A stretch of 41,637 bases of DNA from Pseudomonadota bacterium (GCA_021811145.1 JAJZPN010000013.1:1-41637); one strand, 5' to 3'; shown: positions 18,567 to 25,929, counted from the first letter of the stretch. The notes: a model not told the origin generated them from the sequence alone. Numbers and translations are program-made.

Positions 18567-18714
18567 CCTTACTTAACTTAATGTAAAACCAAATTATACT
18601 CATTAAACTATTTGTCAGCGCAATTACGATGACTGTGTGCAGGCGTAGATGATTTGATGGGCATCAGATTAATTGGCCATGATTAATCTGATGCCTAAAA
18701 AGTTAACAGTGCTA
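18567..18714. other. Intergenic region between alkB and lgt
   Basis: About 150 bp holding the strong hairpin annotated at 18658-18697 and, presumably, the lgt promoter closer to 18570-18620. No open frame is seen. Confidence 0.4.
18658..18697. terminator. Long perfect hairpin behind alkB, no T-tract
   Basis: GGCATCAGATTAAT (18660-18673) pairs with ATTAATCTGATGCC (18682-18695): 14 consecutive base pairs with an 8-base spacer, extendable by wobble pairs on both sides. It starts about 20 bases past the alkB stop. Neither strand shows a run of T after the stem, so it is not a classical rho-independent terminator. An mRNA-stabilising 3' hairpin or a dyad operator for lgt are alternatives. Confidence 0.5.
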
Positions 18715-19713
18715 TTAGTGCTGTGGTAGATGCGGTTCCATGATGCGTCTAAATAAACCAGGGAAGTTAGCGAGCGTCCCCATAATGGCGTATCCATAAG
18801 GCATTTGTGGAGCGCCAGGAACGTTTTCAAGGCCATTTAAGTCTTTTCCTGGATTAATATGATGGTCAACATGACGGCAATTATTAAAAGAAACCACCGT
18901 AGTAATCCAGTTATTACAATCCCAAGTATGTTGAGGACCAACACGTTCATAACGGCCATTAATTTGGTTGCGATGTAATGCCCAGTGTTGAATGAAGGTG
19001 ATAGAGGCATCTACCATGTACATCACAATAGTTTGTGTAATCATAAATATGACGCCTTTCATCCCTGCAAAGTAGCCAATAAGAATGTTCAACACAATAT
19101 AAAAAAAGATTGGGCCATACACTTCAGACCAAATATTTCTTCGTGCAGTGGCAATTTCAATGCCTAAACGTAATTGCTTGATCATGTTGCGTTTAGAAAA
19201 ACTTGTTAAATTGTCACTGACATGGGTGTAAAGGCTGTCTTTTGGAGTACCAACAAGAACATGATGACCTGCACCATGTTCTTGTGTGTAATGACCAAAG
19301 CAAACAGTCGTAAAAAACCATTTAGCAAGACGTTTATCCCAAATATTGCGGCTATGACCTAGCTCGTGACCTAAGGCATTACCAGAGCTACCTGCCGCAT
19401 ATCCTGATCCTGCTCCGGCCAAGATAACGAGCCACCATGGATAGTTGACAGTCAACAGGGCACCGACAAGACCTTGAATGGTAATGACCGCAATAATGAT
19501 ACGTAAAGCCCAAAAACTCCAATAGGGAATGGGGCCTTGGTAGCGGTGAAACACCAGTTCTAATATGGGTAAAGCAATAAGTCCAATCCACAGTGGCCAG
19601 CCAGGGTGCCCGAGCATAATGCAAAGGCTTGGCAGCCAAGCGAAAATAATAGCAATGAGAGCACCTAACAGTGCCACAGGATGAGTAATAGGTTGTCTAA
19701 CTGAAGTATTCAT
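18715..19713 (-). CDS. AlkB/XylM-family membrane di-iron monooxygenase (alkane 1-monooxygenase-like)
   Basis: 332 residues with about six membrane segments in the N-terminal and middle parts. All three histidine boxes of the membrane fatty acid desaturase/hydroxylase superfamily are present: H116-E-L-G-H120, H141-x4-H146-x3-H150-H151 (GHYTQEHGAGHHV, then GTPKDS as in AlkB) and H281-x2-H284-H285, plus the extra histidine H243. The family oxidises alkanes or aromatic methyl groups using O2 and electrons from rubredoxin or a ferredoxin reductase. The usual AlkB signature NYxEHYGL is replaced by TFIQHWALH, so the substrate may differ. No rubredoxin or reductase gene is adjacent. Upstream lie a promoter-like element and a palindrome, and beyond them the IS/TA scar. 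Confidence 0.85.
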   Translation of the reverse strand: MNTSVRQPITHPVALLGALIAIIFAWLPSLCIMLGHPGWPLWIGLIALPILELVFHRYQGPIPYWSFWALRIIIAVITIQGLVGALLTVNYPWWLVILAGAGSGYAAGSSGNALGHELGHSRNIWDKRLAKWFFTTVCFGHYTQEHGAGHHVLVGTPKDSLYTHVSDNLTSFSKRNMIKQLRLGIEIATARRNIWSEVYGPIFFYIVLNILIGYFAGMKGVIFMITQTIVMYMVDASITFIQHWALHRNQINGRYERVGPQHTWDCNNWITTVVSFNNCRHVDHHINPGKDLNGLENVPGAPQMPYGYAIMGTLANFPGLFRRIMEPHLPQH

Positions 19714-19736
19714 GTTTACGATATTGTTACAAAATA

Positions 19737-19748
19737 TACGGATCCGTA
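19737..19748. promoter_or_regulatory. 12-bp perfect palindrome in the alkB leader
   Basis: TACGGATCCGTA reads the same on both strands and lies 24-35 bases before the alkB ATG, just downstream of the candidate -10. That is a typical position for a repressor operator. No regulator gene is adjacent, so its partner is unknown. Confidence 0.4.
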
Positions 19749-19754
19749 CTAAAT

Positions 19755-19782
19755 GATATACTTTTTATGACAATTCTAGCAA
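19755..19782 (-). promoter_or_regulatory. Candidate promoter of the AlkB-family gene
   Basis: On the minus strand, TTGCTA (19782-19777) and TATATC (19760-19755) are 16 bases apart. A second -35-like TTGTCA lies at 19773-19768. Transcription would start near 19748, at the palindrome. No clear ribosome binding site precedes the ATG. Confidence 0.4.
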
Positions 19783-19856
19783 ATAGGAGTTCATAACGAG
19801 TTGATCAGGTGCGTGATAAACCTCGCTGTTCGGGGCAGTGAAAGATAGTGCAGAGC

Positions 19857-20145
19857 TCATAGAGCTTCTTCTCTGCCCTCAAGTTGGCCTCGCCTACCGA
19901 TTAATGTATTGCCAATGATGCTGATTGGAGCACCCCCAAAGGTTCCAGCAAAATACGATGGCAATCAAAGAGTACCGCCCCACAATTTTTGTGAATGGCC
20001 GGATGATTCTTCTGCCTAATTATCTGGCTCGACGCGCCTTTCAAGCTGTTCACTAGCGCGGACATGTCACTCTGGGTGGGCATTTAACCAGTAAATGCAC
20101 ATGGTCATGCTCATCAATGAATTCGACTAATTCAATATGTATCCT
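19857..20145 (-). pseudogene. Decayed IS200/IS605-type transposase (tnpA remnant)
   Basis: Three reading-frame pieces on the minus strand line up in order with the C-terminal two thirds of TnpA. First, ELVEFIDEHDHVHLLVKCPP, including the HVH (HUH) catalytic motif at 20095-20103. Second, after a frameshift near 20066, ALVNSLKGASSQIIRQ. Third, after another frameshift in an A-run near 19985, LWGGTL, then a TGA where tryptophan is expected, then PSYFAGTFGGAPISII. The N-terminus is missing. With two frameshifts, a stop and a truncation it cannot encode an active Y1 transposase. It marks an old insertion next to the broken toxin gene. Confidence 0.8.
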
Positions 20146-20189
20146 AAAAACATATTGTCTGTCTTTTCTAATCTTGTTGTCTTTTTTTA

Positions 20190-20432
20190 TTCACTAAAGT
20201 TGTAGAACATCATCGACCGAGAAATGAACCTAATCCGCTTGCGGCAATGAGCCACCACTGGGACAGGTACCCACTACTGCAACTTATGGTGCAGGGTTAT
20301 TTGGGTATCAAGCAGGTGGTACGCAATAGTGCGTAGCGTCAAAGCGAAACGGATAATACGGAACAGACTGTGTGGGAATTCGCTGAGATGTTCACGGTAG
20401 CAGATAGATCAGCGCTTGAGATCGCGATATAA
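20190..20432 (+). other. Unidentified open stretch interrupted by one TAG
   Basis: This plus-strand frame is open for about 80 codons except for a single TAG after VQGYLGIKQVVRNSA. It has no good start or ribosome binding site, and I do not recognise the peptide (NPLAAMSHHWDRYPLLQLM and onward). It overlaps the end of the broken toxin gene. It may be a relic of another gene or mobile element, or chance. It fills the gap between the transposase remnant and the toxin remnant. Confidence 0.2.
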
Positions 20433-20688
20433 GTTTTCGTGGGGGCCTATGGCTTCGAGGTACACCAGCCGCACCTCTTCCTCTATGGTGTAGCCCAGCA
20501 GATAAAGCTACCCCTGGCTACGGAATGTGTGGACATACAAATCGGCGAGATCGCCTTTCTTGCGCTCGCCGATGGAGGGCTGACTGCCGATCTCTGCCAC
20601 TGCGGCATCTACATCTGCAGCGATGTTGTCATACAGTTTTTTTGTATTGACGTGCAAACCGCCGGGTTTGCTGAATCCCGTAACTCAT
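20409..20688 (-). pseudogene. Broken RelE/ParE-type toxin gene
   Basis: The minus-strand ATG at 20688 overlaps the antitoxin stop (ATGA), the usual antitoxin-toxin layout. It reads MSYGIQQTRRFARQYKK, then shifts frame in a run of seven A (20637-20643). In the next frame it continues LYDNIAADVDAAVAEIGSQP, IGERKKGDLADLYVHTF, hits an in-frame TAG at 20508-20510 (CAG expected), and ends LYLLGYTIEEEVRLVYLEAI, GPHENLYRDLKR. The order GDLxxxYVHxF ... YLLGYT ... LxxxGxHENxYRDLKR is typical of RelE/ParE toxins. Two independent lesions mean it is dead. Codon and GC usage differ from the neighbouring chromosome. Confidence 0.82.
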
Positions 20689-20912
20689 ACGTGGCGTGTG
20701 CGCGGTACAAACGGTGTGGCCTGCTCACGCGGTTCATGCATGGAAGCCAGCGATTCGGCAATAAAACTAGCCGGCAAATCGGGGTTATCCAAAGCGGCGC
20801 GGCCCACGGTGGCCCAATACTCAATCTGCCCGGCAATGGAGCGATGCTCCACCTGAGCCTCTGCGCGCGCCTGTTCATACAGCGTATCATCAATTCTGAC
20901 TGGCATACTCAT
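20685..20912 (-). CDS. ParD-like antitoxin (TA system), reading frame intact
   Basis: 75 residues from ATG 20912, which has AAGGGGA 7 bases upstream. It begins MSMPVRIDDTLYEQARAEA and continues HRSIAGQIEYWATVGRAALDN, the pattern of the ParD-like antitoxin family with a ribbon-helix-helix N-terminus and a toxin-binding tail (ASFIAESLASM). The stop overlaps the toxin ATG by the ATGA arrangement. The gene is GC-richer than its neighbours and probably arrived by transfer. Since its toxin is broken, it is either in decay, an orphan regulator, or a protector against a related toxin. Confidence 0.82.
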   Translation of the reverse strand: MSMPVRIDDTLYEQARAEAQVEHRSIAGQIEYWATVGRAALDNPDLPASFIAESLASMHEPREQATPFVPRTRHV

Positions 20913-21160
20913 TTTGATTCCCCTTTAACTTTGCTAAAAAAGTAGTAACTTTGTAGACCTAACAAACTTATCATGTCCACCACCAACGGAATGTGTCGGC
21001 AGTTGACATCCTATCTGGCCTTCTGAACGAGGAAGATGTGAAAATAGGAGTAAGTTTTTCTAACATTAATAGCAACTTTTTAAATGATATAAAACTTATA
21101 TTTAAATTAATATTAGGTAGAATAGTGAAATTGATTTAATAATTTTGGACAGATTTAGCC
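20913..21160. other. Intergenic region before manC
   Basis: About 250 bp. The left part holds the antitoxin ribosome binding site and mixed sequence that may be residue of the mobile island. From about 21045 it becomes very AT-rich, as in promoter DNA. A -10-like TAGAAT is at 21118-21123 without a convincing -35. No strong ribosome binding site precedes the manC ATG. Confidence 0.4.
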
Positions 21161-22573
21161 ATGGCAAGTGGAACAATACAACCAGTAATCTTGTGCGGGG
21201 GGAGTGGCACACGATTGTGGCCTCTATCAAGAAAAGCTTTCCCCAAGCAATTTGTACCTTTAATTAATAACAAGAGTTTGTTACAGCTCACTTTTGAAAG
21301 ATTAAAAGTACTAAACCCTTCTGTTTTAACAGTCTCCTCGGAAGAGCATCGTTTTTTAGTGGATGACGCAGCACAACAGGCAGGGGTAGATGCTATTCAT
21401 TTATTAGAACCTGTCGCAAGAAATACAGCCGCTGCTATCTTATACGCGGCAATGTTTGTCAAACAAGATGATGATTTATTGTTATTTTGTCCTGCAGATC
21501 ACCATATTCCAGATCATTTTGCCTTTTCTAAAATGATCAATGAAGCGCAAGATGCTGCACAAGCAGGATATCTTGTTACCTTTGGTGTAGTACCAACAGA
21601 ACCTAGTACAGCCTATGGTTATATTCAAGCCAGTGAGGAAAAAGTCCCTCATTCAGCGGTCAGTTTTGTAAAAGGATTTATTGAGAAACCCAATCTTGCA
21701 CGCGCTATTGAGTTACTGAGTAACCCACATTGTTTGTGGAATGCGGGGATCTTCTTAATGCGTAAGGACGCTCTTGTAAAAGCGTTTGAACGCTACGCAC
21801 CTGATATTCTTGTTGCTGTTAAAAGAGCGTATTTAACTCAACAGATTGATCAACATTTTGTTCGTGTTAGCCAAGCAGAGTACCAAGCTATTCCATCACA
21901 TCCCATTGATACAGCATTATTTGAAAAAGCTGATAACGTTGCAGTCATGCCATTTGCTGGTGTATGGAGTGATGTGGGGAGCTGGAATGCTTTAGCGCAA
22001 CTCACAGAACCTGATAAAGAAGGCAATCGATTAGAGGGACAAGCCCACGTTCTAGATAGTCAAAATAATTATATCTACTCACAACACCGTCCGGTTGTGG
22101 CTCTTGGTGTCACTGATCTAATTATTGTTGATACACAAGATGCCTTATTGGTCACCCATAAAGATCAGGTTGAAAAAGTAAAGCAAGTGGTTAGTCATTT
22201 ACAGGAAGCAGAGGTCCCTGAAGCCTTACAGCACCGACGTGTACCAAGACCATGGGGTGAGTTTGACTCAATAGATCGTGGTGAACGTTTCCAAGTCAAA
22301 AGAATCACAGTGAAGCCGGGAGGTAGATTGTCTTTACAAATGCATCACCATCGTGCTGAGCATTGGGTAGTAGTAAAAGGCAGCGCTACAGTGACTCGTG
22401 ATGAAGAAGTGCTTACTTTATCTGAGAATCAATCTATCTATATTCCTTTGGGGATTAAGCATCGTCTTGAAAATTTAACCAAAGAGCCACTTGAGATTAT
22501 TGAAGTACAATCAGGCGGGTATTTAGGGGAAGATGATATTGTGCGTTTTGATGACGGTTATGGGAGAAGTTAA
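21161..22573 (+). CDS. manC: Mannose-1-phosphate guanylyltransferase / mannose-6-phosphate isomerase
   Basis: 470 residues, the full bifunctional type II length. The N-terminal nucleotidyltransferase has PVILCGGSGTRLWPLSRKAF, FCPADHHI, FVKGFIEKP and NAGIFLM. The C-terminal cupin isomerase domain has RPWGEF, KPGGRLSLQMHHHRAEHW and EIIEVQSGGYLGEDDIVRF. It makes GDP-mannose, the precursor of GDP-fucose, GDP-rhamnose and mannose-containing surface polysaccharides. It overlaps the next gene by one base (TAATG), and rfaH follows, which together suggest a role in polysaccharide production. Confidence 0.95.
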   Translation: MASGTIQPVILCGGSGTRLWPLSRKAFPKQFVPLINNKSLLQLTFERLKVLNPSVLTVSSEEHRFLVDDAAQQAGVDAIHLLEPVARNTAAAILYAAMFVKQDDDLLLFCPADHHIPDHFAFSKMINEAQDAAQAGYLVTFGVVPTEPSTAYGYIQASEEKVPHSAVSFVKGFIEKPNLARAIELLSNPHCLWNAGIFLMRKDALVKAFERYAPDILVAVKRAYLTQQIDQHFVRVSQAEYQAIPSHPIDTALFEKADNVAVMPFAGVWSDVGSWNALAQLTEPDKEGNRLEGQAHVLDSQNNYIYSQHRPVVALGVTDLIIVDTQDALLVTHKDQVEKVKQVVSHLQEAEVPEALQHRRVPRPWGEFDSIDRGERFQVKRITVKPGGRLSLQMHHHRAEHWVVVKGSATVTRDEEVLTLSENQSIYIPLGIKHRLENLTKEPLEIIEVQSGGYLGEDDIVRFDDGYGRS

Positions 22574-23265
22574 TGACAATTAAAGCTGTGGTGTTTGACG
22601 CATATGGAACGTTATTTGATGTCTATTCAGTAGGGGTCTTAGCAGAGCAGCTTTTTCCAGGGAATGGACAGGCTTTGTCACAAATTTGGCGTGATAAACA
22701 AATTGAGTATACGCGTCTTATTACTCAGAGTGATCCTCATAATCCACAAGGTAGCCAATACTATTTATCATTCGAGGAAATAACTCGTTGTGCGCTACGT
22801 TATGCATGTAAGCGATTGTCATTGTCACTAAATGATGATAAAGAACATCAATTAATGGATGCCTATAATCAGTTAACTCCGTTTCCAGAAAACTTATCTG
22901 TTTTACAAACACTGAAAGAAAAGAAAATTAATACTGCCATTCTCTCCAATGGTTCCTCAGAAATGTTAAATAAAGTGGTTAAGGCGGCAGGATTTGATGA
23001 TTATTTAAATGCCATTTTGACTGTAGAGCCAGTGCGTTTATTTAAAACCGCACCTGAAACTTACAGCTTAGCACTTAAGCAATTTGCTTGTTCTAAACAA
23101 GAGATTCTTTTTGTATCAAGTAACGGTTGGGATGCATTGGGTGCTACCTGGTTTGGCTTTAAAACCTGTTGGGTGAATCGGTATAATTTCCCTGTTGAAG
23201 AAATTGGTGTTCCTCCCACTAAAGTGGGGCGTCAATTAACAGATATTTTAGATTTACTTAACTAA
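22573..23265 (+). CDS. HAD-superfamily (S)-2-haloacid dehalogenase-like hydrolase
   Basis: 230 residues. All four L-2-haloacid-dehalogenase motifs are visible: VFDAYGTLFDV with nucleophile Asp9, ILSNGSSEML, the lysine in RLFKTAPETY and FVSSNGWDALGATWFGF. The cap domain lies between motifs I and II. The family removes halide from short 2-haloacids, though many members act on other small substrates. It is translationally coupled to manC (TAATG) and followed by rfaH after 1 bp. The link between a dehalogenase-like enzyme and a GDP-mannose gene is unexplained. Confidence 0.88.
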   Translation: MTIKAVVFDAYGTLFDVYSVGVLAEQLFPGNGQALSQIWRDKQIEYTRLITQSDPHNPQGSQYYLSFEEITRCALRYACKRLSLSLNDDKEHQLMDAYNQLTPFPENLSVLQTLKEKKINTAILSNGSSEMLNKVVKAAGFDDYLNAILTVEPVRLFKTAPETYSLALKQFACSKQEILFVSSNGWDALGATWFGFKTCWVNRYNFPVEEIGVPPTKVGRQLTDILDLLN

Positions 23266-23266
23266 T

Positions 23267-23773
23267 ATGAATAAGTGGTATGTAGTACAAACAAAGCCCC
23301 GTGATGAACAGCGCGCAGAAGTCGAGCTTGCAAATCAGGGGTTTACTGTTTATTTGCCTAAAATTATTGTTGAAAAGAAAAAAAGTAATAAGATTCAAAA
23401 AGTACTAGAGCCTTTATTCCCACGTTATTTGTTTGTACAACTTGATTACACCCATGATGATAGTTACACCATTCGCTCAACTCGAGGGGTTGGTAAAGGC
23501 TTGCTATTGTTTGGAGAAACACCCGCTGTTGTCCCCGATGAAATTATTGCAGATATTAGAGTCATTTGTCAGAACTCCACGGCTCATCCTAAACCGCTTT
23601 ATCAACAAGGCGATACGTTACTTGTTAAAGAGGGGCCCTTTAAAGGGTTAATAGGAGTATTAGAGAAAATTAACGAGGCCAGTACGGGTGAAGCCAGGGT
23701 ACTGGTTTTGATTGAGTTATTAGGTAAGATACAACGTTTAACTTTTCCAGTTAATCAGGTGACTTTGGCTTAA
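23267..23773 (+). CDS. rfaH: NusG-paralogue transcription antiterminator RfaH
   Basis: 168 residues. The NGN domain opens WYVVQTKPRDEQRAEVEL and includes EPLFPRYLFVQLD and RSTRGVGKGLLLFG, which match RfaH rather than NusG. The C-terminal part has the KOW-like segment VKEGPFKGLIGVLEKI. RfaH is recruited at ops sites in leaders of long surface-polysaccharide, pilus or toxin operons and suppresses termination. I saw no ops sequence in this window, so its targets lie elsewhere. The end overlaps the convergent nuclease gene by 4 bases. Confidence 0.92.
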   Translation: MNKWYVVQTKPRDEQRAEVELANQGFTVYLPKIIVEKKKSNKIQKVLEPLFPRYLFVQLDYTHDDSYTIRSTRGVGKGLLLFGETPAVVPDEIIADIRVICQNSTAHPKPLYQQGDTLLVKEGPFKGLIGVLEKINEASTGEARVLVLIELLGKIQRLTFPVNQVTLA

Positions 23774-24705
23774 TTGAGGTCTTGATTAAGTAAATAGGCA
23801 AGACGAATACCTGCTTCTTCTAATTGAATTTTTGCAATTCGTTGTGCCTCAATAAAATTGTTCTGGTGATTGTAGAAGTTCCTATCATGACTGACCAATA
23901 ATGGTTCATAAATTAGTTGTTTTGCTGTCTCGAAAGATTCCTTGGTCCAGTCTACAACAGTTCCTTTTTGCCAATTAACTACATTGTTAGGTGTAATTTC
24001 TTTGTTGAGCATCAAGGCAATCTCATTGGCATCAGAACCAAACGAGAGGACAACCGATGTATCCCAAAAATGATGAAGATTAATTTGTTTATTTCTAAAG
24101 AATATTTTTACTTTATTGCCACCGCTGTCATGATGATCGCCGGCATGTAGGGGTTGGTGTAAATCTCCCACAAAGTGAACTAAAAACTTCATGGCTAATA
24201 TGGCTTCTTGTTGTTCTGTGGGGTTGGTACTCCCGTGAAAACGTTTCAGCTCATCAGAAAACTCTTTAATTTTATGAGTAACACAGTCGTGGCTTGGGCC
24301 GTCACTGGCAAATCCTGGGTGATTTGGAAAATGAAAACAAGCTTTATCAAGGTTTGGATGATCAATATTCACATCAACAAAATGCCATAAATGAGTATGT
24401 TGGTATGCATCACGCCCATCAGGGCCTTTTTGGCTGCGATAGCGATCAGCCCAAGTGGCCATGGCTATGGGTGTTTTTGCCGTCAGCGTACTACTGTCTT
24501 TGTCTAATAGTGATTTAATGGTTTCTTTACTATGCGCGGTTAAGTGTTGCCAGGCAATGGCCATTACCACTTCATGCCCTAAATCACCCCAAGCAAAGGC
24601 TGCGGAACAAAAAAAGGACAAAATTAGTCCAATTAAACCTTGATAGTAAATCAAAGGCCTAGGATAATATCTTTTTATGTATTTTTTATGGAGAAATTGA
24701 GCCAT
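23770..24705 (-). CDS. S1/P1-type zinc-dependent nuclease, exported
   Basis: 311 residues from ATG 24705 (MAQFLHKK). The signal peptide ends SAAFA and the mature protein starts with tryptophan (WGDLGHEVV), as required because Trp1 binds zinc. Further zinc ligands appear in ATWADRYR, HLWHFVDV, VHFVGDLHQPLHAGDHH and HHFWDTS. The family cleaves single-stranded DNA and RNA, probably for nutrient use in the periplasm or outside. The N-terminal region before the hydrophobic core is unusually long and basic. Its ATG lies across the grxD ATG on the other strand; an in-frame ATG at 24723 would start even further inside grxD. Neither has a good ribosome binding site. Confidence 0.9.
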   Translation of the reverse strand: MAQFLHKKYIKRYYPRPLIYYQGLIGLILSFFCSAAFAWGDLGHEVVMAIAWQHLTAHSKETIKSLLDKDSSTLTAKTPIAMATWADRYRSQKGPDGRDAYQHTHLWHFVDVNIDHPNLDKACFHFPNHPGFASDGPSHDCVTHKIKEFSDELKRFHGSTNPTEQQEAILAMKFLVHFVGDLHQPLHAGDHHDSGGNKVKIFFRNKQINLHHFWDTSVVLSFGSDANEIALMLNKEITPNNVVNWQKGTVVDWTKESFETAKQLIYEPLLVSHDRNFYNHQNNFIEAQRIAKIQLEEAGIRLAYLLNQDLN

Positions 24706-25006
24706 GTCAGCAAGAGAAGTCATTGATAATCAAGTTAAATCGAATAAAGTTGTGTTGTATATGAAAGGTAGCCCTGATTTTCCTCAGTGTGGTTTTTCAG
24801 CTAATGCCGTTAAAATTTTACGTGCAAGTGGTGTGAATGACTTTTTGGCGGTAGATGTTCTGCAAGATCCTGAAATTCGTCAGGGTATTAAAGAATATGC
24901 CAACTGGCCAACCATTCCACAACTCTACATCAATGGCGAATTCATTGGTGGTTCAGACATTATGACTGAAATGTACCAAAGTGGTGAATTAAAAGATATT
25001 CTTTAA
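24704..25006 (+). CDS. grxD: Monothiol glutaredoxin (Grx4 type)
   Basis: 100 residues. The CGFS active site is at C29 (FPQCGFSANAV), with the WPTIPQLYI cis-proline region and FIGGSDIM. CGFS glutaredoxins carry [2Fe-2S] clusters with glutathione and pass them to client proteins, often with BolA. GGAG lies 9 bases before the ATG. The gene is divergent from, and overlaps the start of, the S1/P1 nuclease, and ends in a 4-base convergent overlap with the hypothetical gene. It lies near hemA-prfA-prmC, as in many betaproteobacteria. Confidence 0.95.
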   Translation: MSAREVIDNQVKSNKVVLYMKGSPDFPQCGFSANAVKILRASGVNDFLAVDVLQDPEIRQGIKEYANWPTIPQLYINGEFIGGSDIMTEMYQSGELKDIL

Positions 25007-25929
25007 TTCTGACTACGCGCGGCTTCACGAATCACTTTCTCACGATAGGAGTCAAGTCGCGCGATATACTCTCTGGTTGTTTTTGGCATTGGTGTTCGTG
25101 CGCGAATGATATCGCTAATAATGGCTTGTCCTTGAGAGATCAGTCTCACCCCTTCATCTTGTAATCGATTATATTCTAAGCTGGCATCTTCTTTGGGCTG
25201 AGGATGAAATGATAATAATTTTTCACTAGCAACGACGAAATTAGGCCACACTGTAAAAATAGCGTTATCCGTATGTAGCGTTTCGACTTTTAAATGGGCT
25301 GTTCGAGTGACTTCTTCGATGAGTGGTTGTATGCCATCATAGGCGCTCTCAGGCATGAAAGTTTTGATTAATGCCTGACCAATACGATCCACATCACGCA
25401 TGGTGGAGGCAATTTTGATGTATCGACTTTCATAAAACGCATCCACTGGAATGGAGAAAGCATGTAAAGGTTCGCCCCATAATTCATCAATCCCTTCTTC
25501 ACCGCTGCGATGTAATACCAATCTACCTAAGCTTAAGGCCTCTTGTAGGCAGCGTCCGCATTCACGTAATAATCCATTATCAGAACCAATTTCCACTCCT
25601 AGTTCTTGTATTTCAACTAGTTTAGTGATGATGTCTGTTGCACGATTAAATAGGGAGCCTGCCAACATGGCCCCTTTGACTCGTTTTAGATTGGGGTCCA
25701 TTTCTTGTTCGTAACTCAATCGCGCTTGACTAAGACGAGAACCAGGAATGTTTATTCCATGCTCTACATGATTGAACAAACGTCTTGTTAGAGCAGTAAT
25801 GAGTTGTTTTTTGGCGGTTAAAGAGTCAGCAGGTGGAGCGTAGTATTTAATCCAATAGCCATCATAAAAAACTCGTTCTACACCATTAATGTTTCGGCGT
25901 GATCCTGGTAGGGTTGCTTCTCGATCCAT
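25003..25929 (-). CDS. Conserved-looking protein of unknown function
   Basis: 308 residues, no signal peptide and no membrane segment. The N-terminal part contains NGVERVFYDGYWIKYYAPP; the rest is mostly helical and charged, with a C-x-x-C pair-like ECGRCLQEA in the middle and a basic C-terminus (REYIARLDSYREKVIREAA). I recognise no catalytic motif. It lies 47 bp downstream of prmC on the same strand and is convergent with grxD. The clean full-length frame and normal codon use argue that it is a real gene. Confidence 0.75.
   Translation of the reverse strand: MDREATLPGSRRNINGVERVFYDGYWIKYYAPPADSLTAKKQLITALTRRLFNHVEHGINIPGSRLSQARLSYEQEMDPNLKRVKGAMLAGSLFNRATDIITKLVEIQELGVEIGSDNGLLRECGRCLQEALSLGRLVLHRSGEEGIDELWGEPLHAFSIPVDAFYESRYIKIASTMRDVDRIGQALIKTFMPESAYDGIQPLIEEVTRTAHLKVETLHTDNAIFTVWPNFVVASEKLLSFHPQPKEDASLEYNRLQDEGVRLISQGQAIISDIIRARTPMPKTTREYIARLDSYREKVIREAARSQN

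Noticed and set aside
20637..20643. Programmed frameshift in the toxin at the seven-A run
   Set aside because: The required shift is +1 (or -2), not the usual -1 slip on such a run, and an in-frame TAG further on would still stop translation.
20439..20945. A 168-codon plus-strand open frame across the toxin-antitoxin region
   Set aside because: It runs antisense to the antitoxin and toxin relic, has no ribosome binding site, and its peptide is cysteine-rich and patternless. The minus-strand products match known families.
21011..21142. A short plus-strand frame just before manC (starting VDILSGLLNEEDV)
   Set aside because: It has no start codon with a ribosome binding site, its second half is AT-rich promoter-like sequence, and I recognise no family.
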